64,000 nucleotides of DNA from NCBI GenBank assembly GCA_021832305.1, contig JAKBLB010000010.1:1-64000 (forward strand), in the 5' to 3' direction. Below, in pieces: positions 47,136-56,000 of this stretch. Position 1 is the first letter of the stretch. Every line of letters starts with the position of its first letter. A model generated the notes under the pieces. It did not search any database. It was not told the origin of the DNA and saw only the letters and a program-made list of their open reading frames with translations. Made by a program: the position numbers and the translations under genes. Source of the DNA: Pseudomonadota bacterium. GTDB lineage: Bacteria; Pseudomonadota; Gammaproteobacteria; Burkholderiales; Ferrovaceae.

Positions 47136-49727
47136 TCAGTGCTCGGACGACACTCGTTGCCATTTCCCGTCCGTATTGCGCTGGTGGATGCTTCCATGTT
47201 CGTCGTCGATGTGAAAAAGAAACAGCCATCGATTTTCGACGAGTTCGCGCACGAGTTCGTGTTTGGCGATGATTCGATCGATCTCCGCCTTTGGGGCTTC
47301 GAGAAATACGTTCAATCTCAAGGGTTCGTGTACCCACTGCTTGCCATCATGGAGCGACTGCAGGGGAAGGCCGACGCGCAGGTCGCCCCCATTGCCCTCG
47401 AATACACCGATGGACCCACCCACGACGTTATGCAGTACTTTATTGCCGCTGCCGAATCTCTGGTTGTCGACGACGGATCCGTAGTACTGCATGTTGATCC
47501 AGTTGGCAACCACCATCGGTGCGGTCATGATGAGTTCCAGAACACCGAAGCCTTCATCCTTGCGCCATTCGTAGTCATGCAAAAACGCCCTTCCGGAAAG
47601 GTCGATGCCTGTGGTTCTGGAACGGGGTGCGGCGATGAATGCGGCATTGCCGGCAAGACCCCATTCCGGAAAAACCTGCGACCAGTCCCGGCTGCGTTCC
47701 CGAATCAGGGCATCGACAACATCCGGAGCCAGATTCGAGATGCCAAGCAAGTTGGACCGTTCCATGCGTGCCAGTTGTCCGGCCTGGGCGAGCCACTTGC
47801 GCAGTCGTTCCAGATCCGGTGCGTGAGTCGCCTCCAATCCCTCGATATCAAACAAGGTGATCGCATCGAGTGTCGTGTCATGCAAGGCTGGCACAAACCG
47901 GGTGTCCGCCGGAATATGAATGCCCTTTTGTGCAAGCTCCGCACGCACTTTTGGATCATTCAGCAACGTGGCGATGACCCGGGCACTGACTTCACCGGTC
48001 TGGCCTGCACAGGCCCCACAATCGAGTCCTGTGGCATGAGGATTGTTGACCGTGCTGCTTCCATGCCCAATCAGCAAAATCAACCGTGCAAAATTGCTGG
48101 TCATCGACATGGCCTTCAAAATCATTTCTGCCGAGGCGCTGCGGTTTTCTATGGGAATGCCGACTGTCGGGTTCTGGGTTGTTTTCTGTCGGGTTTGGGT
48201 GATTTCATATCCATGAGACACCTCTGCCAACGTCGGCGCAAGACGGTCGCGTAATTCGGTGGGAATTCCCTTGGTTTCCGGATGGGGTACGGTACGGCTC
48301 CATCCGAAACTGTCGCCAAGCAATTTTGGACCATACAGCAGGCCGGCCGACTCCACGAATGAAAAACAGGAGGAAGGTGAACTTCTGAAGGCTTTCCAGG
48401 CATTGGCGCCGTGCAGACGTCGATGGCGGCGGTTGATGGCCTTTTCCACTTCCTGGGCGCTGGCGCCGCGAACATGTTCGTGGACCCGGTAGCCGGGCGT
48501 CAGCAGCACAGGCATGTGCGTCCGCGCATCAGATGCTCCCAAAGGAACATATTCCATGAAAGCGCCGAAAAACCCGGCAAAGCCCACGGTTTGCACGGTG
48601 GGTGCAACGGTTTCCAACGCCCTACGAAACACTTCCGACCGCACATCGATGCAGAACGCGGCCTGTACGGAGGGGCGGACTGGATTGGGCTTCGTTGCTG
48701 ACTGCTGGGCAGGACTGGACAGTTTCGCAATGATTTTCTTCTGGTAACCCAGTTCAAAGGCCGATTGCAGTACAAAGTCTATTTGTGTCTGTGCTTGCGT
48801 GCTGCGTGCCGGAGTTCGCACCGCATGCCGCCAGGCATCTCCCAGTTTCGGGGCCTGTCGCGCATCGAACAGGATCAGTTCCCAGGCAAGGCGGATGGCC
48901 AGCAGATCGACGATGGAGTCCTCCTGCCCGCCCACCAACTCCTGTTCCCAGCGGAGGTAACGTGTCCAGGATGCCCAGCCGCCGATATTCAGCAAGGCGG
49001 CATGGAGATAATCATCGACCCGATCGGCTGGGATGGAAAGTTTCTGCAGGGCCAGAGCAATCGTGTCCATCGGCAGATTGGGCAACGTGGCGACTGCGCT
49101 CCTGATCCCACGCAGGCCCATCATCCCAGGGGCCAGATCGATTTCCGCAAATTGGCGCCAGGCTTCGTAGAGGGATTCCTTCCGCCAGGGCATCGGCCAG
49201 ATGGCCTGGCCTCGATCGAAATAAGCGGCAGCGAACTGGCTGATTCGTTCTATGACAAACCCGGTCCACTGAGTACCGTCCAGGTCTTCAAGGACATTCG
49301 AGACCAATGCGATTTGGCCTGTAGGGGGAGGGGAATCGTCGGCGATGGCTCTTTCCAATGCGGCGCCATCGAGCGCGAGGCCATGTTGCCGCAGCGACTG
49401 TTCCAGGTCGGCACGGGCAATGCGACCGGTCGAGATCTGCTCCCGATAATAGCGACGCGGCATGACCAGAGGAGAACCCGCCACTCTGGCAAGGGTTTCG
49501 CTGGCATGTTCGAAATCCTGATGACGCAGGCCAAAATAGGGGTTGACCGCCACGAAGGCATTGAGTGGCCAGAGCGGCACGATCCGCTGGCATGCCGATT
49601 CCACCAGGGCCTCAAGCGAAGCGGAATCATGAACGACGTCGGCCCTGCGGGTTGCATCGATGTCATTCGCGTCAATATTCGTGGTTCTGACAAATGCTGT
49701 CGAAGGGTTGGTTGTCGTGCGGTCCAT
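47136..49727 (-). CDS. dabA: DAB inorganic carbon transporter, DabA subunit
   Basis: Large cytoplasmic, zinc-binding, carbonic anhydrase-like subunit of the DAB complex (DUF2309), proposed to convert CO2 to bicarbonate vectorially, driven by a cation gradient through DabB. 863 residues. The metal/active-site set reads Cys359 and Asp361 (FCIDVRSE), His554 (LIGHGSS) and Cys569 (GLDCGACAG), equivalent to Cys351/Asp353/His524/Cys539 of Halothiobacillus DabA. AAGGAG lies nine bases before the ATG. Begins three bases after dabB. Confidence 0.97.
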   Translation of the reverse strand: MDRTTTNPSTAFVRTTNIDANDIDATRRADVVHDSASLEALVESACQRIVPLWPLNAFVAVNPYFGLRHQDFEHASETLARVAGSPLVMPRRYYREQISTGRIARADLEQSLRQHGLALDGAALERAIADDSPPPTGQIALVSNVLEDLDGTQWTGFVIERISQFAAAYFDRGQAIWPMPWRKESLYEAWRQFAEIDLAPGMMGLRGIRSAVATLPNLPMDTIALALQKLSIPADRVDDYLHAALLNIGGWASWTRYLRWEQELVGGQEDSIVDLLAIRLAWELILFDARQAPKLGDAWRHAVRTPARSTQAQTQIDFVLQSAFELGYQKKIIAKLSSPAQQSATKPNPVRPSVQAAFCIDVRSEVFRRALETVAPTVQTVGFAGFFGAFMEYVPLGASDARTHMPVLLTPGYRVHEHVRGASAQEVEKAINRRHRRLHGANAWKAFRSSPSSCFSFVESAGLLYGPKLLGDSFGWSRTVPHPETKGIPTELRDRLAPTLAEVSHGYEITQTRQKTTQNPTVGIPIENRSASAEMILKAMSMTSNFARLILLIGHGSSTVNNPHATGLDCGACAGQTGEVSARVIATLLNDPKVRAELAQKGIHIPADTRFVPALHDTTLDAITLFDIEGLEATHAPDLERLRKWLAQAGQLARMERSNLLGISNLAPDVVDALIRERSRDWSQVFPEWGLAGNAAFIAAPRSRTTGIDLSGRAFLHDYEWRKDEGFGVLELIMTAPMVVANWINMQYYGSVVDNQRFGSGNKVLHNVVGGSIGVFEGNGGDLRVGLPLQSLHDGKQWVHEPLRLNVFLEAPKAEIDRIIAKHELVRELVENRWLFLFHIDDEHGSIHQRNTDGKWQRVSSEH

Positions 49728-49730
49728 GAT

Positions 49731-51386
49731 TCAGACTCCTTTTGGTTGGTTACATGGAGCGGCTTGCATTGGCCAGAATCGTTGCAACAGCCGCGAGAAC
49801 GGGATGTCGACATACAACCCGTTATAAAGATGCACGTAGGCCCTGCGTGCGATCGGGTATTGGACCAGGTTGGGCAGGTTCTGCTGAATCAGGAGGATGG
49901 CAAAAAAAGTCAGCATCACCAGTCCGATGAGGGTGAATTGAGCGGGACCATCGACCATCCGTTCTGCCGGGAGGCTCGTCGTCAGCATGAAATGAAACAC
50001 GGCATGCAGGCTGAAATAAGCAGTACAGACCAGAGCGCTGAGGCCGACTGCACGTACGATGAACGCGGCCCCCATGCCTGCCTTGAAAGACTGGAGCAAG
50101 AGTTGGGTCATTGCCACGGCAACGATGGTGCCCAAGGCCAGGAGTGCGGGCTGACTTTCCAGAGTGACGCCAAAGGCCGCACCGATACCGACCGTCATCA
50201 GGCCTGCGAAGGCGAGTACGATGAGCCACTGCCAGAATGTGGGGGTGGATTGGGCGGGGCGCACGGCTGGCGTGCGGAAGATATCCACGACGCTACCCGA
50301 GGATAAAAAGGCATGAGCCTTGTACAAGGAGTGCGTCACCAGATGCAGCATTGCCAAGCTGTACAACCCAAAGCCGCATTCCAGCAGCATGAAGCCCATC
50401 TGGGCAGTGGTCGTCCAGGCCAGGAACACCTTGATGCTGGTTTGGGTCAGCATGATCAACCCGGCGGCAGCGATCGTGATGATTCCGATGATGGTCAGGG
50501 CGTTGGAGGCCGTGATGGACTGGGACATGATCGGGCTCATGCGAATGATCAGGAAAGCGCCTCCATTGACAATGCCCGCATGCAACAGGGCCGACACCGG
50601 GGTAGGGGCTTCCATTACCTGAATCAACCAGCCTTGCAGGGGAAATTGGGCCGTTTTGAGGGCTGCGGCCAGTACGATGAGCCAACTGGCCCATTGGAGT
50701 TTGACCGGAAGCGGACCAGCCATTGCCGCCATGGTATGAAAAACCGTCTCAAATTCCATGGTGTGCAGGGTGGAACCGATGAGCAATACGGCGATCAACA
50801 GGCTGATCTCGCCAACCCGGCTGACAATGATCTTTTTGCGCGCCGCGAGTACAGCGCCCACCCGCTCCGGGTAGAACATCAGGAGGTGATGCAAGCAAAG
50901 GCTGGTGGTCATCCACACCAGCACGAACATCAGCATGTTGCCGGAAACGATCAACGTCAGGATGGAGGCGAGCGTGAGATTGAGCCAGGTATAAAACCGT
51001 CCCTGACGTTTTTCTCCCTGGAGATAATTGCGCGCATAGCGGGAGACCACGAATCCGACGAAAGAAACCAGGGAGAGCATCACCACCGTGACTGGGTTGA
51101 TATAGAGGCTCAAAGCCAACGCACCCATGTCTCCGGGCAATGCAACGGAGAACGGAGTTACCGTCAGGGATTTTCCGCCGAGCGCATACAGCAGGGCGGC
51201 AATGGCTGCGCAGACAAAGGACAATGCGGCGGCGCCATTACTCAGACGTGCCATCGGCTGGGCATGTTCGTCGGACAGAACACTCCCGAAAATCCCCGTC
51301 ATCCACAGTAGCAACGGTACCGCAGAGATGAGCGCAAGGATGATGAAATTCAGGTCTGACAGCATGACAATCTCCGTAGATAACAT
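49731..51386 (-). CDS. dabB: DAB inorganic carbon transporter, DabB membrane subunit
   Basis: Proton_antipo_M family membrane protein (NuoL/MrpA-like) that supplies the ion-coupling part of DAB. About 551 residues with some 13-14 hydrophobic segments and the antiporter-core motifs HLLMFYPERVGAVLAARKK and PLQGWLIQVMEAPTPVSALLHAGIVNGGAFLI, which include conserved lysine, histidine and glutamate residues. Two starts have ribosome binding sites: ATG 51386 (AGGA) and ATG 51365 (GGAG); the longer is listed. First gene of the dabB-dabA-DUF6671-hypothetical operon. Confidence 0.95.
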   Translation of the reverse strand: MLSTEIVMLSDLNFIILALISAVPLLLWMTGIFGSVLSDEHAQPMARLSNGAAALSFVCAAIAALLYALGGKSLTVTPFSVALPGDMGALALSLYINPVTVVMLSLVSFVGFVVSRYARNYLQGEKRQGRFYTWLNLTLASILTLIVSGNMLMFVLVWMTTSLCLHHLLMFYPERVGAVLAARKKIIVSRVGEISLLIAVLLIGSTLHTMEFETVFHTMAAMAGPLPVKLQWASWLIVLAAALKTAQFPLQGWLIQVMEAPTPVSALLHAGIVNGGAFLIIRMSPIMSQSITASNALTIIGIITIAAAGLIMLTQTSIKVFLAWTTTAQMGFMLLECGFGLYSLAMLHLVTHSLYKAHAFLSSGSVVDIFRTPAVRPAQSTPTFWQWLIVLAFAGLMTVGIGAAFGVTLESQPALLALGTIVAVAMTQLLLQSFKAGMGAAFIVRAVGLSALVCTAYFSLHAVFHFMLTTSLPAERMVDGPAQFTLIGLVMLTFFAILLIQQNLPNLVQYPIARRAYVHLYNGLYVDIPFSRLLQRFWPMQAAPCNQPKGV

Positions 51387-51464
51387 GGTTGAGATCCTCT
51401 CAATTGGGTTCGTCGACGCGCACAAGGAGCGATGTCTGAATTGCATTATGGCGAAACCATACAA

Positions 51465-51478
51465 TTAACAAAAGTTAA
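51465..51478. promoter_or_regulatory. putative CbbR operator upstream of dabB
   Basis: TTAAC-AAAA-GTTAA, a perfect 5-4-5 inverted repeat about 80 bases upstream of dabB. It is the best of the three matching sites in the island and lies where a LysR-type activator would bind. On the plus strand it is followed at the same distance as in the cbbR promoter by TTTATT-N17-TTTAAT. Confidence 0.62.
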
Positions 51479-51736
51479 ATGTATTTATTGTGATATTTTA
51501 TAAAAATTTAATATAAAGGGGTCCCGCGCCATGTTGGGCCTCTTCCTGGATCGTGTCACAACGACGTGCCTGAGATTCAGGCGGTACTGGAGGGGGTGCT
51601 CGCAAACTGCCGGGAATCCGTGCTGAAAAATCAGCAGACCGGAGTTGAAAGGGGCGCATTCGGGGGGTTACCCACCTTGATGCGTTTGCCCATGCGGGTT
51701 TCGGGGGGGGGGGATGGCGTTGGTGGCTGTGAAACG
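51479..51736. other. gene-less gap between the dab control region and yicC
   Basis: I see no gene here. The left part (51479-51520) is AT-rich and continues the resemblance to the cbbR promoter (TTTATT at 51484-51489, TTTAAT at 51507-51512) pointing right, where no LysR gene follows. The rest returns to high GC and contains an 11-base G run (51703-51713). Short frames of 20-60 codons exist but none has a start, ribosome site or recognisable motif. It marks the right edge of the carboxysome/DAB island. Confidence 0.6.
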
Positions 51737-52606
51737 TTACTCGACGTTTTGTACCTGCTCGCGCATTTGCTCGATGTGCAGTTTGAGGTCGAGGGAGACG
51801 AGCGACAATTCCGAGTGGAGAGCCTTGGAACCCAGGGTGTTGGCCTCGCGATGCAGTTCCTGCATCAGGAAATCGAGTCGTTTGCCGCTTTGTCCCCCGG
51901 CATGGACGACCCGGACCACTTCTTCGAGGTGCATGTCGAGACGGGAGAGTTCCTCGGCAATGTCGATTTTGGCCGACCATTGGGCGACCTCCTGCAACAG
52001 TCGGTCTTCATCGACGCTCGCCAGCGACTCGCGCAGGCGCTGGGTCAGCTTTTCCTGATAGGCGCGGACCAATGCAGGCATTCGTTCCTTGAGAGGCTGG
52101 ATTCGTGCGCTCATGGCCTGGGCATGGTCCAGCAGGAATTTGCCCAGTTTCTGTCCTTCCCGGCCACGGGTGGCGCTCAGGGAATGAAGTGTGGTGCTGG
52201 TCAGGGATTCCACCCATTCATCTGCGGGAGCACGTTCCAGGGAACGGGGAAGGACCCCAGGCCAATTCAGGATATCTGCCACAGACAGGGGACGGGCATC
52301 GGGGAATTCTTTCCGGATGAGTGCGGCGACTATGCGTAACTGTTCCAGGTTGTGTTTATCCGGAGAGAGGGACTGGCCCTGCGCGGGATGGGGCAGCCAT
52401 TCGAGACGACAATCCACCTTGCCCCGTTTCAGGGACTGGGAGAGAAGTTCGCGCAGACGCGGTTCACAGGGGCGCAGGACATCGGGCAGACGAAACTGCA
52501 ATTCAAGGTAACGATGATTGACGCTGCGCAGTTCCATCAGCAGGGTCCCGTCGGGGGTCTCCTGAGAACCTGAGGCAAAGCCCGTCATGCTGTACAAGGT
52601 ATTCAA
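51737..52606 (-). CDS. yicC: YicC family endoribonuclease
   Basis: YicC/YloC-type RNase, which in E. coli cleaves structured RNA such as RyhB. 289 residues: MTGFA at the start, the family's SVNHRYLE and the C-terminal KIDIAEELSRLDMHLEE and GKRLDFLMQELHREANTLGSKA. The first ATG at 52606 is used; MTGFA starts six codons later. Normally directly upstream of gmk; here the carboxysome/DAB island intervenes. Divergent from rph. Confidence 0.96.
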   Translation of the reverse strand: MNTLYSMTGFASGSQETPDGTLLMELRSVNHRYLELQFRLPDVLRPCEPRLRELLSQSLKRGKVDCRLEWLPHPAQGQSLSPDKHNLEQLRIVAALIRKEFPDARPLSVADILNWPGVLPRSLERAPADEWVESLTSTTLHSLSATRGREGQKLGKFLLDHAQAMSARIQPLKERMPALVRAYQEKLTQRLRESLASVDEDRLLQEVAQWSAKIDIAEELSRLDMHLEEVVRVVHAGGQSGKRLDFLMQELHREANTLGSKALHSELSLVSLDLKLHIEQMREQVQNVE

Positions 52607-52730
52607 GGGGGCGTATCCTTCAAAACGGAACGATTCGATGACCGTGGGCTATCATACCCTAGTTGCATCCTGTGCTGTAGCCCCCTAGAATCGGGGGCCA
52701 GTGACTTTACCGTGAGAAGAGGACCCTCCT

Positions 52731-53462
52731 ATGCGCCCCAGCCAGCGTCGCACCGACCAGTTGCGTTCCGTCGAGTTTTTGCGCGGATTCACCAAACATG
52801 CAGAAGGTTCGGTCCTTGTGGCCTTTGGGGATACCCGTGTGGTGTGCACGGTGAGTATGGAGGAAGGAGTTCCCTCCTTTCTCAAAGGGCAGGGCAAGGG
52901 TTGGGTGACAGCCGAGTATGGCATGTTGCCCTGCGCCACCCACACCCGTTCCCGGCGCGAGGCCACCGTCGGCAAGCCCTCCGGGCGCTCCCAGGAAATT
53001 CAACGCCTGATCGGGCGCTCCCTGCGTGCTGTGGTCGATATGGAAGTGCTCGGCGAGCGAACGCTGCATGTGGACTGTGATGTCCTTCAAGCCGATGGGG
53101 GTACCCGTACGGCCAGCATTACCGGGGCCTACATTGCCCTCGAGGATGCAGTGGGCAGGTTGCTGGAGAGAGGGGTGCTGGATCAGTCACCCATTCTTCA
53201 ACCCGTGGCGGCAGTCTCGGTGGGAATCTGGCAAGGTGTCCCGGTCCTGGATCTCGACTACGAGGAAGACAGCACCTGTGATACGGACATGAACGTGGTG
53301 ATGACCGCCGATGGATACTTCGTGGAACTGCAGGGTACTGCCGAGGGCGTTCCTTTTCGGCGAAGCGAGGTGGATGCGTTGCTGGATCTGGCCTCGAAGG
53401 GATGTCGGGAGTTGATCGGGTTGCAGATGCAGGTCCTGGAAACCGGTTTGGTCGCAGGATGA
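52731..53462 (+). CDS. rph: ribonuclease PH
   Basis: Phosphorolytic 3'-5' exoribonuclease that trims tRNA precursors. 243 residues: [11 protein letters not shown] start, the phosphate-binding [28 protein letters not shown], and [20 protein letters not shown]. Complete and not truncated as in some E. coli K-12 strains. Its TGA overlaps the rdgB ATG (ATGA). Confidence 0.98.
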   Translation: MRPSQRRTDQLRSVEFLRGFTKHAEGSVLVAFGDTRVVCTVSMEEGVPSFLKGQGKGWVTAEYGMLPCATHTRSRREATVGKPSGRSQEIQRLIGRSLRAVVDMEVLGERTLHVDCDVLQADGGTRTASITGAYIALEDAVGRLLERGVLDQSPILQPVAAVSVGIWQGVPVLDLDYEEDSTCDTDMNVVMTADGYFVELQGTAEGVPFRRSEVDALLDLASKGCRELIGLQMQVLETGLVAG

Positions 53463-54052
53463 CAGGGGGACGAGAGGTCGTTCTGGCATCCTCCAATTCG
53501 GGCAAGATCCGTGAGTTTGATGCGCTTCTTTCACCCCTGGGGTGGAGGGTACTTGCCCAGAATGATCTGGGGATCGAAGGGGCCGATGAACCTCATCGGA
53601 CCTTCGTGGAAAATGCCCTGGCCAAGGCGCGGCATGTGGCCCAGTGGAGTGGGCGACCTGCCCTGGCGGATGATTCGGGACTCTGTGTGCCTTCGCTACA
53701 GGGTGCGCCGGGAGTGGATTCGGCCTACTACGCCGGTCCTCAACGACGGGATCAGGATAACAATCAGGCGCTTCTGCGTGCTCTTGCCGGAAGTGCCGAT
53801 CGCCGTGCATTCTACTACTGTGTCCTGGTCTGGGTGATGCATGCGGCGGATCCGACGCCGTGCATCGCCGAGGGACGCTGGTTTGGCGAAATTCTGGACG
53901 CGCCTCGGGGAACGGGTGGGTTTGGCTATGATCCCCTGTTTTGGGTTCCCGAAGGTGGGAAAACGGCGGCTCAAATGACGCTGACCGAAAAAAATACCCA
54001 AAGTCACCGTGCGCGCGCCTGGCAATCGCTGTTGCCCTTTCTGCAGACATGA
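53459..54052 (+). CDS. rdgB: dITP/XTP (non-canonical purine NTP) pyrophosphatase
   Basis: Hydrolyses inosine and xanthosine triphosphates to keep them out of DNA and RNA. 197 residues with [10 protein letters not shown] for nucleotide binding, ADDSGLCV, and [16 protein letters not shown] at 53459 overlaps the rph stop; the next gene, hemW, also overlaps by four bases. rph-rdgB-hemW is a conserved proteobacterial operon. Confidence 0.97.
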   Translation: MTGGREVVLASSNSGKIREFDALLSPLGWRVLAQNDLGIEGADEPHRTFVENALAKARHVAQWSGRPALADDSGLCVPSLQGAPGVDSAYYAGPQRRDQDNNQALLRALAGSADRRAFYYCVLVWVMHAADPTPCIAEGRWFGEILDAPRGTGGFGYDPLFWVPEGGKTAAQMTLTEKNTQSHRARAWQSLLPFLQT

Positions 54053-55188
54053 AACTGTCGCCCCCTCTATCGTTGTATCTGCACGTTCCGTGGTGTGTAC
54101 GCAAGTGCCCCTACTGTGATTTCAACTCCCATGTCATGCCGACCCGGTTGCCCGAAGAGCGCTACTTGACGGCTTTGCGCCAGGATCTGGAAATGCAGTT
54201 GCCGCGTATTTGGGGGCGCCCGGTGGAAACGATATTTTTTGGCGGGGGAACCCCCAGCGTTTTATCGCCGGATGGAGTGGGACGCCTGCTCGAGGAGATC
54301 AGGGCTCTGGTGCCGCTGGCGGCAGGGGCCGAAATTACCCTGGAGGCCAATCCTGGCACGGTGGATGCAGGACGATTCCGCGCCTTTCGCTCCGCCGGCA
54401 TCAACCGCCTGTCCGTGGGGATTCAAAGTTTTTCGGACGACCAACTGAAGTTGTTGGGCCGCATCCATGGGTCAGGGGAGGCGCATCGGGCAGCCGAAGC
54501 GGCTGCCACTCATTTCGAGCGGTTCAATCTGGACCTGATGGTGGGGTTGCCCGAGCAAACCGTCGAGGGGGTTTGCTCGGACGTGACTCAAGCGCTCCAG
54601 TATGCCCCTTCGCACGTGTCCTGTTATCAATTGACCTTGGAACCGCATACCCCGTTTCACCATCGTCCCCCCCCTCTACCGGATGCCGATACCCTGGATC
54701 AGGGAGAACAGGCCGCCCATGCGGCTTTGCTTGCGGCGGGGTATGAGGCCTATGAGACCTCAGCCTGGGCGCGAGGGGGGGATCAGTGTCGGCATAACCT
54801 CAACTATTGGTGCTTTGGCGACTATTTGGGACTGGGCGCCGGAGCGCACGGCAAATTGAGTGGACCATGGGGCATCGAGCGACAACGCCGGGCTCGTCAG
54901 CCCGAGGCCTACATGCGTGCAGTGGAACGCGGGGCACCGATAGAGGAATCCTGGAACGTGGCGGCACAGGATCTGCCTTTCGAATTCATGATGAATGCCT
55001 TGCGCTTGTGCCAAGGAGTCCCCAGAGGGTTGTACGAGCGTCATACGGGTTTATCCTTGCAAGCGCTCCAACTTCTGTTGGACACACTGGAAGAGGAAGG
55101 CTGGCTGGAGGCGGATCCCCATCGGTTGCGTCCGACTCCGCGTGGACAGCGCTTTCTCAACGACCTGTTGCAGCGGTTTTTGCCATGA
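54049..55188 (+). CDS. hemW: radical SAM heme chaperone HemW
   Basis: HemN-like radical SAM protein now regarded as a heme chaperone rather than a coproporphyrinogen oxidase. 379 residues: the cluster motif CVRKCPYC gives Cys16, Cys20 and Cys23, lacking the extra cysteine of HemN; FFGGGTPS and the LGLGAGAHG segment follow, and the C-terminal HemN domain is complete. ATG overlaps the rdgB stop (ATGA) and its own stop overlaps ogt likewise. Confidence 0.96.
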   Translation: MKLSPPLSLYLHVPWCVRKCPYCDFNSHVMPTRLPEERYLTALRQDLEMQLPRIWGRPVETIFFGGGTPSVLSPDGVGRLLEEIRALVPLAAGAEITLEANPGTVDAGRFRAFRSAGINRLSVGIQSFSDDQLKLLGRIHGSGEAHRAAEAAATHFERFNLDLMVGLPEQTVEGVCSDVTQALQYAPSHVSCYQLTLEPHTPFHHRPPPLPDADTLDQGEQAAHAALLAAGYEAYETSAWARGGDQCRHNLNYWCFGDYLGLGAGAHGKLSGPWGIERQRRARQPEAYMRAVERGAPIEESWNVAAQDLPFEFMMNALRLCQGVPRGLYERHTGLSLQALQLLLDTLEEEGWLEADPHRLRPTPRGQRFLNDLLQRFLP

Positions 55189-55730
55189 ATCTCCTTCGGC
55201 AGATGTCCTGTTCCCTGGGATGGCTCTCCTGGGTATTTGATGCCACCGGGTTGCGCTGGCTGACCTTGACGGGTACCCCTGAGGAGGGGCATCGTCAGGC
55301 CATGGCGCGTTTTTCGGATTTGGTTGGGAGGGCTGACATGCCGGTGCCGGTGGCTTGGGAGGAAGCGCTGCTTGCGGCGGTGGAACGCCCTGCTGCAAGG
55401 CGTCCGCCCATCCCTGTGCGGGCTCAGGGGACGGCTTTTCAACGGGCGGTGTGGGATGCCCTGGGCACCATCCCTGCAGGGCAATGGCGCACCTATGGCG
55501 ATATCGCACTCCAGATTGGGCGGCCTCGGGCGGTGCGTGCCGTGGGTTCTGCCTGCGGGGCCAATCCTCTGCCTTTCCTGATTCCCTGTCACCGGGTGGT
55601 GGCGAGCGGAGGACGCTGGGGGGGATTTGGTCTGGGGCTCGGAGTGAAAGAAGTTTTACTTTTTCGGGAAGGGATGATTCCTCGGGCTTCTGGCCAGATA
55701 AATGCCCATGATAGAATCCCCTTTTTATAG
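55185..55730 (+). CDS. ogt: methylated-DNA-protein-cysteine methyltransferase
   Basis: Suicide enzyme that transfers alkyl groups from O6-alkylguanine to its own cysteine. 181 residues: a poorly conserved N-terminal domain and the C-terminal ATase domain with the DNA-binding RAVRAVGSACGANPLPF and acceptor cysteine in IPCHRV (about residue 135). ATG 55185 overlaps the hemW stop. Ogt versus AdaB is not distinguishable. The thiS gene begins 16 bases later. Confidence 0.94.
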   Translation: MNLLRQMSCSLGWLSWVFDATGLRWLTLTGTPEEGHRQAMARFSDLVGRADMPVPVAWEEALLAAVERPAARRPPIPVRAQGTAFQRAVWDALGTIPAGQWRTYGDIALQIGRPRAVRAVGSACGANPLPFLIPCHRVVASGGRWGGFGLGLGVKEVLLFREGMIPRASGQINAHDRIPFL

Positions 55731-55745
55731 TTGTGGATCTTGGGC

Positions 55746-55949
55746 ATGATCACTCTTTTCATCAATGGTTCTCCGCAGGCTTATGCCGCAGTGCCGACGG
55801 TGCGTCAGGTTCTGGAAGACCTGGACATGACCGGACGCCGGGTGGCCGTCGAATGCAACGGAGACATCGTGCCGCGCAGTCACCATGATTCGAGGACGTT
55901 GGCCGATGGCGATCGACTCGAGATCGTGGTGGCGGTGGGCGGGGGCTGA
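55746..55949 (+). CDS. thiS: sulfur carrier protein ThiS
   Basis: Ubiquitin-fold protein whose C-terminal glycine becomes a thiocarboxylate and donates sulfur to thiamine thiazole. 67 residues ending in the required Gly-Gly; the family motifs MITLFINGS, VECNGDIVPR and DRLEIVVAVGGG are clear. ATG at 55746 gives the standard N-terminus. thiG follows 51 bases downstream. Confidence 0.97.
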   Translation: MITLFINGSPQAYAAVPTVRQVLEDLDMTGRRVAVECNGDIVPRSHHDSRTLADGDRLEIVVAVGGG

Positions 55950-56000
55950 ACGCCCCTTCCCGGACCACTCTCAATATCAATACTCACTGCAGGACCAATC

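Noticed and set aside
51498-51980. 160-codon minus-strand frame at the right edge of the island as a gene remnant
   Set aside because: Most of it lies inside yicC in another frame, and the remainder has no recognisable motif.
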